Position numbers and translations under genes: made by a program
In this document: piece by piece, positions 32,788 through 41,494 of the stretch
Position numbering within the stretch: the stretch's first letter is position 1
How the letters are laid out: every line of letters starts with the position of its first letter
Assembly (NCBI GenBank): GCA_016722465.1
Contig: JADKJC010000005.1
Coordinates: forward strand, 177,145-241,144
Reading direction: 5' to 3'
From: Chitinophagaceae bacterium
Lineage (GTDB): Bacteria > Bacteroidota > Bacteroidia > Chitinophagales > Chitinophagaceae
DNA: 64,000 nt
The notes under the pieces: generated by a model
What the model was told of the DNA's origin: nothing
Database searches by the model: none
Seen by the model: the letters and a program-made list of their open reading frames with translations, nothing else

Positions 32788-34329
32788 TTATTTTTTAAAA
32801 TAAGATTCGTTAAAAAGAGCATTCAACTGATTTTGATTAATAAGGATTTTCATGGTTTTATTATTCAAATCAGCTATCGTCAGATTTCCCTCAGCGTCTA
32901 AGTATAATATTCTATTTGAAATCAAATTATATTTGAATTGGGTTGTGCTTATTCCTTCTACTTTTTGTTTGTGAGTGCCGTCTATTTTCATCGTCATTAT
33001 AATTCCTGGTGCTTGAATATACATAATGTTCTTTTCGTTCAGCCAAAATGGAGCGTAGTTATGTGTTGTGGTGTCGTTGGTAAGATTGGTGTGATAACTT
33101 CCATTTTTATCTGTTAAATATATCTGGTCTCTCTTATCACCCTTTTCCGAAGTATAAACAATCTTATCGCCCCTTGCATTCCAAACAGGGGTGTAGCATT
33201 TGAAGGTACTGTTTTTAGTAATTTGGTTTATCCTGCTTGTTTGAATATTGTAAGTACAAATTTCAACCTTTGCATTCGCCCCATTGCCTATTTGAATATT
33301 ATAAACAAGATTTCTCCCATCAGAAGACCAATTAACCGCATATTTTTTTAGCGTATCAATTACTAATAGTTTGCCTTCTTTTTCATTAAAGTTGTATAGA
33401 TAAATTTGGTCCTTACCATTGACCTGCTTGATATAAGCTACTGAATTTCCGTCAGGAGACACGGACAATCCTCCACCATCAATTGCCAAAAACTCAACTG
33501 TTTCTGACGGAATAATAAATTTGAATTTTTTTGGAATTGGAGGTGTATTTTCAGTCTTATCAATTTTAAGAATATTCAGTAGTATTGCTTTGCCATCAGG
33601 CATCCAAGTAAAAGCAGAAATTCGTTTTTCAAATAATGTATCTTCTTTTTGAGTAACGATATAATCAAGTGTCTCTGGCTTCCAGTTGTACATCATTACT
33701 TTAGCAACATCATTTGCGACATCTGAATTAAACATCTTCGACAATAGATATAGTGAGCCATCAATTCCAGCGGAAACACCCTCAGTAGTAATGATTCTGC
33801 CGTTATCAACAAATCTTTTGCCTTTTACTATATTAATTTTAGGATAGTTTTTAATTAAATTATCAAGAGCACGATAGTGGCTAGTTGCTGTCATTCCATC
33901 CAGAACCCCTGTTTTGGCAAGTAGGTTTAGTCCATTACATACCGACAAAACAAATTCTGCTTTCTCATTTACTTTTGATATCCACGCTACTAAATTTTCG
34001 TTGTTTACAAGTGCTAAATTATTACCACCTGGTATTATTAATATGTCTGGCATTGGGCAATCATCAATTATATATTGTGTGGTAATATTTAGAAAACTTT
34101 GACTGATTATTTTATTTGAATTTATTCCAACAGTATAAACATTAAAAGCGTCTTTACCATTAAAGTTGGCTTGTTGAAATACTTCTCCAGGTCCTGCAAA
34201 ATCTAAAAGTTCGACACCATCATATAACAGGATAGCAACATCTAAAGGTTTATAAGTACTATCAGCCTTAAATTGACCATATGAATTCATTGAAGTTGTA
34301 AGGAATAAGAAAAACAATATATTTTTCAT
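32788..34329 (-). CDS. Secreted DJ-1/PfpI-domain protein fused to a TolB-like propeller (513 aa), cassette C3
   Basis: Signal peptide (1-18). Residues 28-215 are a DJ-1/PfpI domain: the conserved Glu in LLDFAGPGEVFQ and nucleophile elbow VLSVCNGLNLLAKTG with its Cys, then GVSAGIDGSLYL. These resemble the amidase half of GlxA/AraC-type regulators, but the HTH is missing and is replaced by PD40/TolB propeller repeats (SVSPDGNSVAYI, WSSDGRNLVY, WNARGDKIVYTSEKG). An exported fusion is unusual. Last gene of the five-gene cassette C3. Confidence 0.78.
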   Translation of the reverse strand: MKNILFFLFLTTSMNSYGQFKADSTYKPLDVAILLYDGVELLDFAGPGEVFQQANFNGKDAFNVYTVGINSNKIISQSFLNITTQYIIDDCPMPDILIIPGGNNLALVNNENLVAWISKVNEKAEFVLSVCNGLNLLAKTGVLDGMTATSHYRALDNLIKNYPKINIVKGKRFVDNGRIITTEGVSAGIDGSLYLLSKMFNSDVANDVAKVMMYNWKPETLDYIVTQKEDTLFEKRISAFTWMPDGKAILLNILKIDKTENTPPIPKKFKFIIPSETVEFLAIDGGGLSVSPDGNSVAYIKQVNGKDQIYLYNFNEKEGKLLVIDTLKKYAVNWSSDGRNLVYNIQIGNGANAKVEICTYNIQTSRINQITKNSTFKCYTPVWNARGDKIVYTSEKGDKRDQIYLTDKNGSYHTNLTNDTTTHNYAPFWLNEKNIMYIQAPGIIMTMKIDGTHKQKVEGISTTQFKYNLISNRILYLDAEGNLTIADLNNKTMKILINQNQLNALFNESYFKK

Positions 34330-34404
34330 GATTTTATTAAAGACTATTTTTTTAATATTGATGCAAAGTTTTGATGACTTAAAAATGGTTGGTTTTTTAT
34401 TTAT

Positions 34405-35685
34405 TTACTTTTTTACAATTTTCCCTGCCTTTAAAACCGTATTGATATTCAAAGTATTTCTAATGTCAGTAACTGGATTCTCATTCAGAATAATCAAGTC
34501 AGCCATTTTATTTTCTTCAACTGTTCCGTATAATTTACTAATTCCTAAAAATAAAGTTGGGTTTATGGTTGCCATTTTTAGTATTTCAAATGGTGGAATT
34601 CCTAAATCTTGAAGCAAAGCCATTTCTTCGTGTAAGCTATAACCAGGATAAATAAATTGCATTCCAGCAAAATCAGTCCCCAATAGTAATGGTATTCCAT
34701 TATCATAGAATCTCTTGACAAGTTTTTTTTGATTTTTATATCTTTCTTGAGTTTGTAAAAGCTCCTCTTCAGTTAATATTTTGTTTTGTCTTTTTTTCTT
34801 TACTTGTTCCCATTCAGTTTTTAAATCATTGTCTAGTTCATTATAAAGTGAGTGTGCATAAAACACATTTTTAGCAAATTCAGCCTTTCGTTTATAAATT
34901 ATTAATGTAGGACAAATCCATGTATTATTTGATTTTGCAAGTCCAATAAATGCCGAAAGTCTGATTGTATCATTTTGCAAATCTTCCAATCGGTTTAAAT
35001 GCTCAAAACTTTTCTGACCCAATATTGAAGCTTCTTCTGGTGTTACATATTCAGAAACATGACCCGCAAAAGGAATCTTTTTTGCTTTTGAATAATTAGC
35101 AATACTATCTAAAACTGTCTTAGGCAGTAATGAGTAAACTTTTAAAAAATCAATTTTTTGAAAGTAAAGGCTATCTAAAACTTTTCTTACATTATTTTGT
35201 GTCAGAGGAACGCTAAAATCAAGGTGCACAGGCTTCTCTCCATCAAGAATAGGACCTGCACCAAATAATGTTGGACCGGAATGTGGATTACCTTTAACTT
35301 GATTTTTGAATTTAGTGAGAATCTTTATATCTCCTCCCATATCCCTAACCCCAGTAATACCGTAACTAAATAGAGTTGGATATAAATTATTCAAATTCTC
35401 TTTCCAACAAATATGTATATGCATATCCCAAAATCCTGACAAGATAAATTTCCCTGTTCCATCAATAATTGTATCTGAAACTATTTTTTTATATTTTTTA
35501 CTTCTCTCAATTTTCGCAATTCTTTCATCTTTTATATGGATTGTCTGTTTAGGAATTATTTTCAAATTCTGAACATCAATTACAGAAATGTTTTTAATAA
35601 CAATATCGTAAGTTGTTGACTGTGATAAACACGGTAGCCAGTTGAATAGGATTAGCGATAAAACAAATGATTTAGTCATATTCAT
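34405..35685 (-). CDS. Secreted amidohydrolase (imidazolonepropionase-like, 426 aa), cassette C3
   Basis: Signal peptide (1-21). Metal-dependent hydrolase with the HxH of WDMHIHICW, Lys in FLKVYS, His in FAGHVSEY and FEHLNRL, and Asp in LLGTDFAG, then a C-terminal MADLIILNENPVTDI strand typical of the amidohydrolase composite domain. Probably cleaves a cyclic amide or peptide in the periplasm. Lies 13 nt downstream of the propeller gene 35699. Confidence 0.85.
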   Translation of the reverse strand: MNMTKSFVLSLILFNWLPCLSQSTTYDIVIKNISVIDVQNLKIIPKQTIHIKDERIAKIERSKKYKKIVSDTIIDGTGKFILSGFWDMHIHICWKENLNNLYPTLFSYGITGVRDMGGDIKILTKFKNQVKGNPHSGPTLFGAGPILDGEKPVHLDFSVPLTQNNVRKVLDSLYFQKIDFLKVYSLLPKTVLDSIANYSKAKKIPFAGHVSEYVTPEEASILGQKSFEHLNRLEDLQNDTIRLSAFIGLAKSNNTWICPTLIIYKRKAEFAKNVFYAHSLYNELDNDLKTEWEQVKKKRQNKILTEEELLQTQERYKNQKKLVKRFYDNGIPLLLGTDFAGMQFIYPGYSLHEEMALLQDLGIPPFEILKMATINPTLFLGISKLYGTVEENKMADLIILNENPVTDIRNTLNINTVLKAGKIVKK

Positions 35686-35698
35686 AAAAGCCGTGTTA

Positions 35699-36601
35699 TT
35701 AAATTAATGAAATCCTTACAATTAGTTCTCCACTAAGTGATACTACTTTGATGCAATGCTCTTTTTGGTCAATGTAAGCTATCATTTTGCCGTTTGCAGA
35801 AATTCGGGCATAAAATGATTCTGCTTGAAGAAATAGCTTTTTATGATTTCCTTTGGGTGAATTAGAAAAGATGTGATTTATTTCATTTCTTCTTTGGGTA
35901 TAGATGATTTTATTTTTAGAAATCCAGCTTGGATAGAAATTCTGCAAACTATCATTTGATATATTTACTTTATTTGAACCGTCTGCATTCATTACATATA
36001 ATTGGTCTTTCAATTTAGATACTCCTAGATAATACACAATTTTCTTACCGTTTGGCGACCATTGAGGACTATTATAACTTGAATCAGAAGTTGAAAATGT
36101 TAATCTTTTCAATCCTGTAGAATCAATATTTACAACATATATATCAGCTTTTCCATTTCGAGTTGAATTAAAAAGGATTTTTTTACCATTAGGAGAAAAT
36201 GAGGCAATGTAATCAACTTTGGGATGTGAGGTGATTCTATTAATTTTCTCACCATTAATATCATAAATATAAATGTCACGATTGCCATTATGAATTTTAC
36301 CCGTAGCAATATTTTTTCCAGAAGGAGAAACTGCCACATAGTATGCAGAATCAATGAATTTAGTGGTTATTTTATTCTTAAAATCATACTTATAAATGCT
36401 CCAATTTTCAGGCTTGAAATCTGAATAGTCAGGGTTGTGCCATAAACCCGAAAAATAAATTGTCTGTCCATCTGGAGACCAACACAAATCCTGTATGCCT
36501 GCCATAAGAGTGTCTCTACGTGAAGAGGCTAGAGCATTTTCGCTTTGTATAAAAAAGAAAAGCACAATAGACCAAATAGTTGAGATGAAAATAGATTTCA
36601 T
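35699..36601 (-). CDS. Secreted TolB/PD40-type beta-propeller (300 aa), cassette C3
   Basis: Signal peptide (about 1-25). PD40 repeats: LCWSPDGQTIYFSG, VSPSGKNIATG, FSPNGKKILFNSTRNGKAD, WSPNGKKIVYYLG. Similar to the propeller half of 32788, so the two may have arisen by duplication within this cassette. A binding role is likely and no enzyme motif is present. Confidence 0.78.
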   Translation of the reverse strand: MKSIFISTIWSIVLFFFIQSENALASSRRDTLMAGIQDLCWSPDGQTIYFSGLWHNPDYSDFKPENWSIYKYDFKNKITTKFIDSAYYVAVSPSGKNIATGKIHNGNRDIYIYDINGEKINRITSHPKVDYIASFSPNGKKILFNSTRNGKADIYVVNIDSTGLKRLTFSTSDSSYNSPQWSPNGKKIVYYLGVSKLKDQLYVMNADGSNKVNISNDSLQNFYPSWISKNKIIYTQRRNEINHIFSNSPKGNHKKLFLQAESFYARISANGKMIAYIDQKEHCIKVVSLSGELIVRISLI

Positions 36602-36658
36602 TACTGTTTTTTTAGAACATTTATAATTGCAGTTTTTTACAGTAACAAATAAAATCCA

Positions 36659-37066
36659 CTATTTCCATACACCTAAAATTGTTCCCATGACTGTGAATGA
36701 TACAACCATATAACCTCCATTAATTAAAACATATTTCATCGGTCTGTTTTCAAATAAAGCGATAATTGCTATTGCAAATGCGACCCATCCAAAACCAGTC
36801 ATAAAGCCTGCAATGGCTCCGAATGTTACATTTTCTTTGCCGATAAACATAGCCAGATTAACTGACATTATCAGAGAGAAAAGAAACGATAGTCCAAATA
36901 CTACCGGCATATTTCGCTTCTTTAAGTCTTCATTTGTGAAGTTGTTAGCAGTCATCCATGGTTTCTCAAAAACGGAGTACCAGATGCCACCAATGATAAA
37001 AGTTGATAAAGCTGCAACAGTTATTGCGAGCCAGTTAAGATTTTGAATTACTTCTGCAAAGTTCAT
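36659..37066 (-). CDS. DUF1761-family membrane protein (135 aa), cassette C3
   Basis: Four TM helices with the family signature GGIWYSVFEKPWM in the first loop and MTGFGWVAFAI. Inner membrane, function unknown. Its own -7 box candidate lies at 37092-37099. Confidence 0.82.
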   Translation of the reverse strand: MNFAEVIQNLNWLAITVAALSTFIIGGIWYSVFEKPWMTANNFTNEDLKKRNMPVVFGLSFLFSLIMSVNLAMFIGKENVTFGAIAGFMTGFGWVAFAIAIIALFENRPMKYVLINGGYMVVSFTVMGTILGVWK

Positions 37067-37091
37067 TTTATAAGAATTTTAAAATTTATTC

Positions 37092-37099
37092 GCAAAAGT
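37092..37099 (-). promoter_or_regulatory. Candidate -7 box (TACTTTTG) inside cassette C3
   Basis: TACTTTTG on the minus strand, 26 nt before the ATG at 37066, fits TAnnTTTG. It suggests that genes in this cassette do not rely only on an array promoter. Confidence 0.45.
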
Positions 37100-37131
37100 A
37101 GAGGACTCTTTTTTTACATGATAGTAAAAAA

Positions 37132-37962
37132 TTAACCTTTTCTGTCCATGGGAAAAAAATTGGTTCGCTCTTTTGTAAATTCCATTTTAAGAAATTCCTG
37201 TGGATTGAAACCCGAAAAAAGGGAAAACTCTTTAATAAAGTGGGATTGGTCTGAGTAATCGCAACTGTATGCTACATCTGTCCATGATAGCCTTTCTTTT
37301 TTATTAATTATTTTCAGAATTTCATTAAATCGCAAAATGCGGTGATAATATTTGGGTGTTAGCCCAACATATTTCTTGAAGTGATCAATTAATTGTTTTT
37401 GAGTAGCAGGATAACTGTCAATTATTTTATTTAAGTTGGAGACAGCTTCTTTTTGAAGTCGTTCTATAAAAGCCAATAAATATTCAGGTGCTTGTTTTTT
37501 GTTGTCAAACCTGTTTTCTAACCAATTTGAAACAAGATTGAATTTTGCTTGCGGGTTTTCTGCAACAAAAACTTTTTCTCTCAATTCCATTACTTCCTTT
37601 CCAAATACTTCTTTCGCTGAAACTACTTTATCGTTCAGTTCTTGAAGAGGGCAATGCAAAAAAGGAAACGCCCCTGCAGGTTTAAACTGAATAGCAAGCA
37701 TTTCGGAATGTTGATGTGCAGAAATAGAAATAAAATTTCTATGTGTTCCCGAAACCCAAACTTTTGAGAATGTTTTCAGCGGCTTTAATGTTTCATTGTC
37801 AAATGTGTTACGTGGAATATTGTCCAATTCAAAAACTACAAAAACATGCCCTGTAGGTACAATTCTTTCTATTGAATGGTCAGGAGTAAAACCCTTAAAA
37901 TAAAGGATTGACTCAATGTTTTTTTCAAGATTTGCTGGTAGCTTATAGTGTTCAAAAATCAT
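37132..37962 (-). CDS. AraC-family transcription regulator (276 aa), cassette C3
   Basis: N-terminal sensing domain (residues 1-150, with IVPTGHVFVVFEL) and C-terminal double HTH: LIDHFKKYVGLTPKYYHRIL and WTDVAYSCDYSDQSHFIKEF, ending in GFNPQEFL. Cytoplasmic. First gene of the five-gene cassette, with 64 nt to the DUF1761 gene, so it may control the cassette. The ligand is unknown. Confidence 0.88.
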   Translation of the reverse strand: MIFEHYKLPANLEKNIESILYFKGFTPDHSIERIVPTGHVFVVFELDNIPRNTFDNETLKPLKTFSKVWVSGTHRNFISISAHQHSEMLAIQFKPAGAFPFLHCPLQELNDKVVSAKEVFGKEVMELREKVFVAENPQAKFNLVSNWLENRFDNKKQAPEYLLAFIERLQKEAVSNLNKIIDSYPATQKQLIDHFKKYVGLTPKYYHRILRFNEILKIINKKERLSWTDVAYSCDYSDQSHFIKEFSLFSGFNPQEFLKMEFTKERTNFFPMDRKG

Positions 37963-38051
37963 AATGCTATGGTTGAAGAAATAACTTATTACAATTGGTC
38001 AAGTGTCTTTTTTTTGTTGTTTAATAGTTTAGCAGGTCATCTGTTACGCTT

Positions 38052-38201
38052 GACTATAACGGGCAGGCTTTGGGCAGGTGTGGCATTAGTATTCCGTCCG
38101 CCCCACAACCGCTGCTGATTGAAAATATGAAGTTGAAGTTAAAAACTAAAGTTGAAAGTTGTTTGTCAAGCCACACTTGCACAAAACCCAATGTTACCAG
38201 C
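38052..38201 (-). repeat. attC-like site S4 (short form)
   Basis: 150 bp, centre shortened as in S2. Left GACTATAAC pairs with S3 right GTTATAGGC (8 of 9). Right GTTACCAGC. The stem includes GGTGTGG / CCACACTTGC. Confidence 0.88.
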
Positions 38202-38242
38202 AGTGTTTTCTTCCTTCGTCATTGTTGGGTTTTCGTGTCATT

Positions 38243-38707
38243 TTATTTCTCACATATTTCCTTCAATTTGTCGAGAGCTTTTGGGTAGGTCTCGTTCATA
38301 TAATCCAGAAAATCTTCTGTAAGGTCTAAGTCAACTGTAACTGTTGTAGTTCCGTTTTTTTCTACGAACGTATAATTTTCAAATCCATTTGCCCATTTTT
38401 CTACTTCTGGTCCTTCCGTTATTTCTACATTCGCTTTTACAAGTCCGTAATGGCGAATTGAAACAAATTGGTTGAGAATGTTGTCAAATATTTCGGAAAC
38501 CATACCGCCCTTTTCTCCCTTCTCATCAGTTCCTACGAATAACATTTTGCTACCCTTATTCCAACTCCCCTCATAGGTAGATGTCGGATTGAACAAAGCA
38601 GTCCATTGTTCATAAGTTGATTTGTTACTAAAGCCCAGCATTGAATCATATACCTTATTTACCGGGGCATTTATTTTTACGTTGAATTGCAGTTTTTTCA
38701 TAAGCAT
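38243..38707 (-). CDS. SRPBCC/AHSA1-like ligand-binding protein (154 aa), cassette C4
   Basis: Start-like fold: FNVKINAPVNKVYDSMLG at the N-terminus, W..LFNPTSTYEGSW, FVGTDEKGEKGGMVSEI, VTVDLDLTEDFLDYM at the end. Cytoplasmic. The ATG overlaps the stop of 38707-39141 by one base (TAATG), so the two are translationally coupled. An internal ATG two codons on is also possible. Confidence 0.85.
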   Translation of the reverse strand: MLMKKLQFNVKINAPVNKVYDSMLGFSNKSTYEQWTALFNPTSTYEGSWNKGSKMLFVGTDEKGEKGGMVSEIFDNILNQFVSIRHYGLVKANVEITEGPEVEKWANGFENYTFVEKNGTTTVTVDLDLTEDFLDYMNETYPKALDKLKEICEK

Positions 38708-39141
38708 TAGGTATTGGGTAAGTTTATTTTTTCTAATCGTCCTTTTCTTTTCACTATGTTTTTATAGTCCCACTGAATTTCTCTTGATTTTTTAAGCCAA
38801 CGCTTCAAATCGTTTTTTTTGATGTCAGAAATTTTGTTGAAGAAAACAGAAGCGTCTTTAAATTTTTCGCCTCTTACATTTAATTTTTCTTCGTCAAAGT
38901 CTGCACCACTCCAAAACATAAGTCTGATACCTGCTTTTTGTTTGCTATATCCCACAATTGGGTTGCCGTCTAAAAACCAAACAGGGTGAGAATGCCAAAT
39001 CTTATTTTCTGCTTCGGTCAGTTCATTGTCAATAATTGCCCCGAGTTGGTCGCAAATTTCTTTGTCGTCCAAAGTTTGTTTGTCATTGTATGCTCCAATT
39101 TCTTTGTTCATTTCTGTCGTGATTGTTTGGTCGTCTAACAT
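38707..39141 (-). CDS. DUF1801 (YdhG-like) protein (144 aa), cassette C4
   Basis: IWHSHPVWFLDGNPIVGYS and KAGIRLMFWSGADF are the core of DUF1801. Cytoplasmic, function unknown. SRPBCC and DUF1801 pairs are common in Bacteroidota. The first ATG (39139-39141) lies only 2 nt from the edge of site S5. The ATG at 39111, with a purine-rich AGAA before it, may be the true start. Confidence 0.8.
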   Translation of the reverse strand: MLDDQTITTEMNKEIGAYNDKQTLDDKEICDQLGAIIDNELTEAENKIWHSHPVWFLDGNPIVGYSKQKAGIRLMFWSGADFDEEKLNVRGEKFKDASVFFNKISDIKKNDLKRWLKKSREIQWDYKNIVKRKGRLEKINLPNT

Positions 39142-39142
39142 T

Positions 39143-39341
39143 GCTGGTAACGACCGAGTATTGGCGAAGGCTGGGAAATAGAATTCCGTCCGCCCACAAC
39201 CGCTGATGATTGAAAATATTTTGCTGAAGTTAAGAACTAAAGCTCAACGTTGTTTGTCCTGCCCGAACCAAAGCAGAGCAATGAAAAACCGCCGATTGGA
39301 CTTCCGTCTGCCGAGCTTTTGCCAATACTTTTGTTGGCAGA
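39143..39341 (-). repeat. attC-like site S5
   Basis: 199 bp. Left GCTGGTAAC is the exact complement of S4 right. Right GTTGGCAGA. Stem GTATTGGC / GCCAATAC with GAAGGCTGG / CCGAGCTTTT. Confidence 0.92.
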
Positions 39342-39356
39342 AGTGCATTTTGGTAG

Positions 39357-40210
39357 TCATTCTAAAAACTGGTTATACTTTTTTACTAGCAAAATCAATT
39401 CAGGTTCTTTAACTGTGAGAGATACAATTTTCTCATTTTCAAATTGAAATGTAATTTCTACAGATGGCGTTCCATTGTAAGTAAATTTATTTTCACTAAT
39501 TTTAAGTAGTGAGCCGCCAAACTTTCCAAGTTTGCCAAATAAAAGCTTTTTTCGGCTATTTACTTTCACAGAAAAACCGTCTGATTCGCCTTCGCCATAT
39601 CTATAATCGCCAACATATTTTTGTTTTTCCGCATCATCAAGTTCCTGATATTTTGGACTATCAGCATCACCCAATTGGATAAATACGTAACTAACTTATC
39701 TGCTTGTTTTGACTTGTTATTTTGTATTCCATTTTTCGAGTGTTGCAACAAACTAATACCGTGAGGTCCTGCTATTCGCTGTAAACCTGGCGTAAATTCA
39801 ATTATACTTTTTACAGCTTCGTAATTGCCTAACATTGCGAAAGTGAAAATGTCTGGTCTTGCACCCATTGAAAGCAAGTAATCTGCAATATCTTTTCTGC
39901 CTGTATGCGATGCCGCACCAATTGCAGTTTCCCAATCACCAAAACCCCAGTCCAGGTGGCTCTTGCTAATTTGGTCTTTTGTTAACTAAAACTTTTAGCC
40001 TTTCTAAATCAAATGTGATACACCAACAACTTCAGCAACAAGTTCTTCTTTTATTGCCGGGTATCTACTGTCTTTCTCGATTTCTGGGGTTATTTTTTCA
40101 ATAGACAAAATTTCTTTTCCATAAATCAGGTTGGGAATAGAAACTGTAAGCATTCCAAATAGAGTGCTTTTTAGTGCAATTCTCCTAGAAATTGATTTTT
40201 TATTATTCAT
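39357..40210 (-). pseudogene. Tat-leader ankyrin-repeat protein with several frameshifts, cassette C5
   Basis: The N-terminal part (40004-40210) begins MNNKKSISRRIALKSTLFG, a twin-arginine-like leader. Fragments in three frames then read in order FDLERLKVLVNKRPN, LARATW, DWGFGDWETAIGAASHTGRKDIADYLLSMGA (ankyrin repeats), and after another shift near 39680 LGDADSPKYQELDDAEKQKYVGDYRYG with a C-terminal beta domain. At least four one-base changes in 850 bp. The cassette ends are still perfectly matched despite this decay. Confidence 0.7.
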
Positions 40211-40259
40211 TATTTTACATTAAGATGTAATTGCTTTATAAGAGGTGTCCGTTTGCATT

Positions 40260-40444
40260 TCTGCCAACGTCCGAGCATTGCGAAGGCGTGCTGTTTCCGG
40301 AACAGAAGCCGAGTTAAAAAATAAAATACAAGTTAACAACTAATGTTCAGGAGAATTCCGTCAAGCCCGGATACAGTACAATAGAGGTTTATAGCCGAGT
40401 ATTCTTCCGTCTGCCAAGCTTTTGCAAATACTTTTGTTAGCGGC
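40260..40444 (-). repeat. attC-like site S6
   Basis: 185 bp. Left TCTGCCAAC complements S5 right exactly, and pairing runs 15 nt (TGCATT outside). Right GTTAGCGGC. Confidence 0.92.
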
Positions 40445-40460
40445 TGGTTTGGCACAAGTA

Positions 40461-41135
40461 TTATTTTAGTTGTTCAGATTTCTTCCAAAGCCATAAGGCA
40501 ATAATAGCTCGCATAAAGGGCTGATAAGTAAAACTATATTTTTCAATAAAGGCATCGATTGCTGGTTGCTTCCAGAAACTATTTCCTAAAGATATGAAGC
40601 AACAGATGCTCCAAATAATCAGCATTACTGATAACAATTTAGTAAATCCAGATTCACCGACTAAACTTAATCCATAGCAGAGATTGCCTAATCCAAACGC
40701 AAAAATAAAAACACCGAAAAGTGGCGCAGTAAGAAGACCTGCGTTTGAAATAGTAAATTTTAAACTTTCTTTGATTACTGGATCGGTAAGCACCAAATAT
40801 TGTTGTCTTAGTTCATTCAAATAAAATAGGACAAACATTTGCCTAGTAATTTCTGCTATTGCAAATACCGAAAAAAATAGAAATCCTAATACAGAAAAGC
40901 CAGGTGATTTTTTAATTTGCAACATTGCGAAACCCCACATTGAAATTATCACGAGAAGACAATGCATGATAACCCACCATCGATTAATTATGTATGTGTT
41001 GTTTCGAAACAATAGTATTCGTTCGTCAAAAGTAGCTGGCGGATCTGGAAAAAATAAATGGATTCCTAGTGTAGTAGCTAAACTCAGAAAGCAGCAAACC
41101 GAGGCAAATTTTATAAAATCCTTTTTAATAATCAT
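40461..41135 (-). CDS. Polytopic membrane protein, DUF4386-like (224 aa), cassette C6
   Basis: Six TM helices: residues 10-28, 50-72, 80-98, 130-150, 160-182 and near 195-215. The layout, with a long loop after the first helix (FPDPPATFDERILLFRNN), resembles DUF4386. Inner membrane, function unknown. Only gene in its cassette. Confidence 0.6.
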   Translation of the reverse strand: MIIKKDFIKFASVCCFLSLATTLGIHLFFPDPPATFDERILLFRNNTYIINRWWVIMHCLLVIISMWGFAMLQIKKSPGFSVLGFLFFSVFAIAEITRQMFVLFYLNELRQQYLVLTDPVIKESLKFTISNAGLLTAPLFGVFIFAFGLGNLCYGLSLVGESGFTKLLSVMLIIWSICCFISLGNSFWKQPAIDAFIEKYSFTYQPFMRAIIALWLWKKSEQLK

Positions 41136-41271
41136 GGCGATTCAAACTACTTATTCTTATTTGCATTCAAGAAAAAATGTGGTTTAAGAGTTCGTTGATG
41201 TGAAGGTCGGTTTTTACTTATTAGGAGTGGTACATATACTGTCTCAGGAGTAGCATTAGGCTAAAAAACTT

Positions 41272-41472
41272 GCCGCTAACGGCCCAGGGCTTGACGCAGG
41301 TGTGGGATTAGAATTCCGTCCGCCCGGTACCGCTGACGATTGAAAATATTTTGTTCAAGTTAAAACTAATGTCGAGAGTTAACCGTCCTGCCCGAACCGC
41401 TGCTGGGACTTTTACAACTGCTGATTTTACTTCCGTCCAGCCACACTTGCGTTCAAACCCACTGTTAGCGGT
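41272..41472 (-). repeat. attC-like site S7
   Basis: 201 bp. Left GCCGCTAAC is the exact complement of S6 right. Right GTTAGCGGT. Confidence 0.92.
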
Positions 41473-41494
41473 TCGTTGTTCTCCTCGGTGTTCA

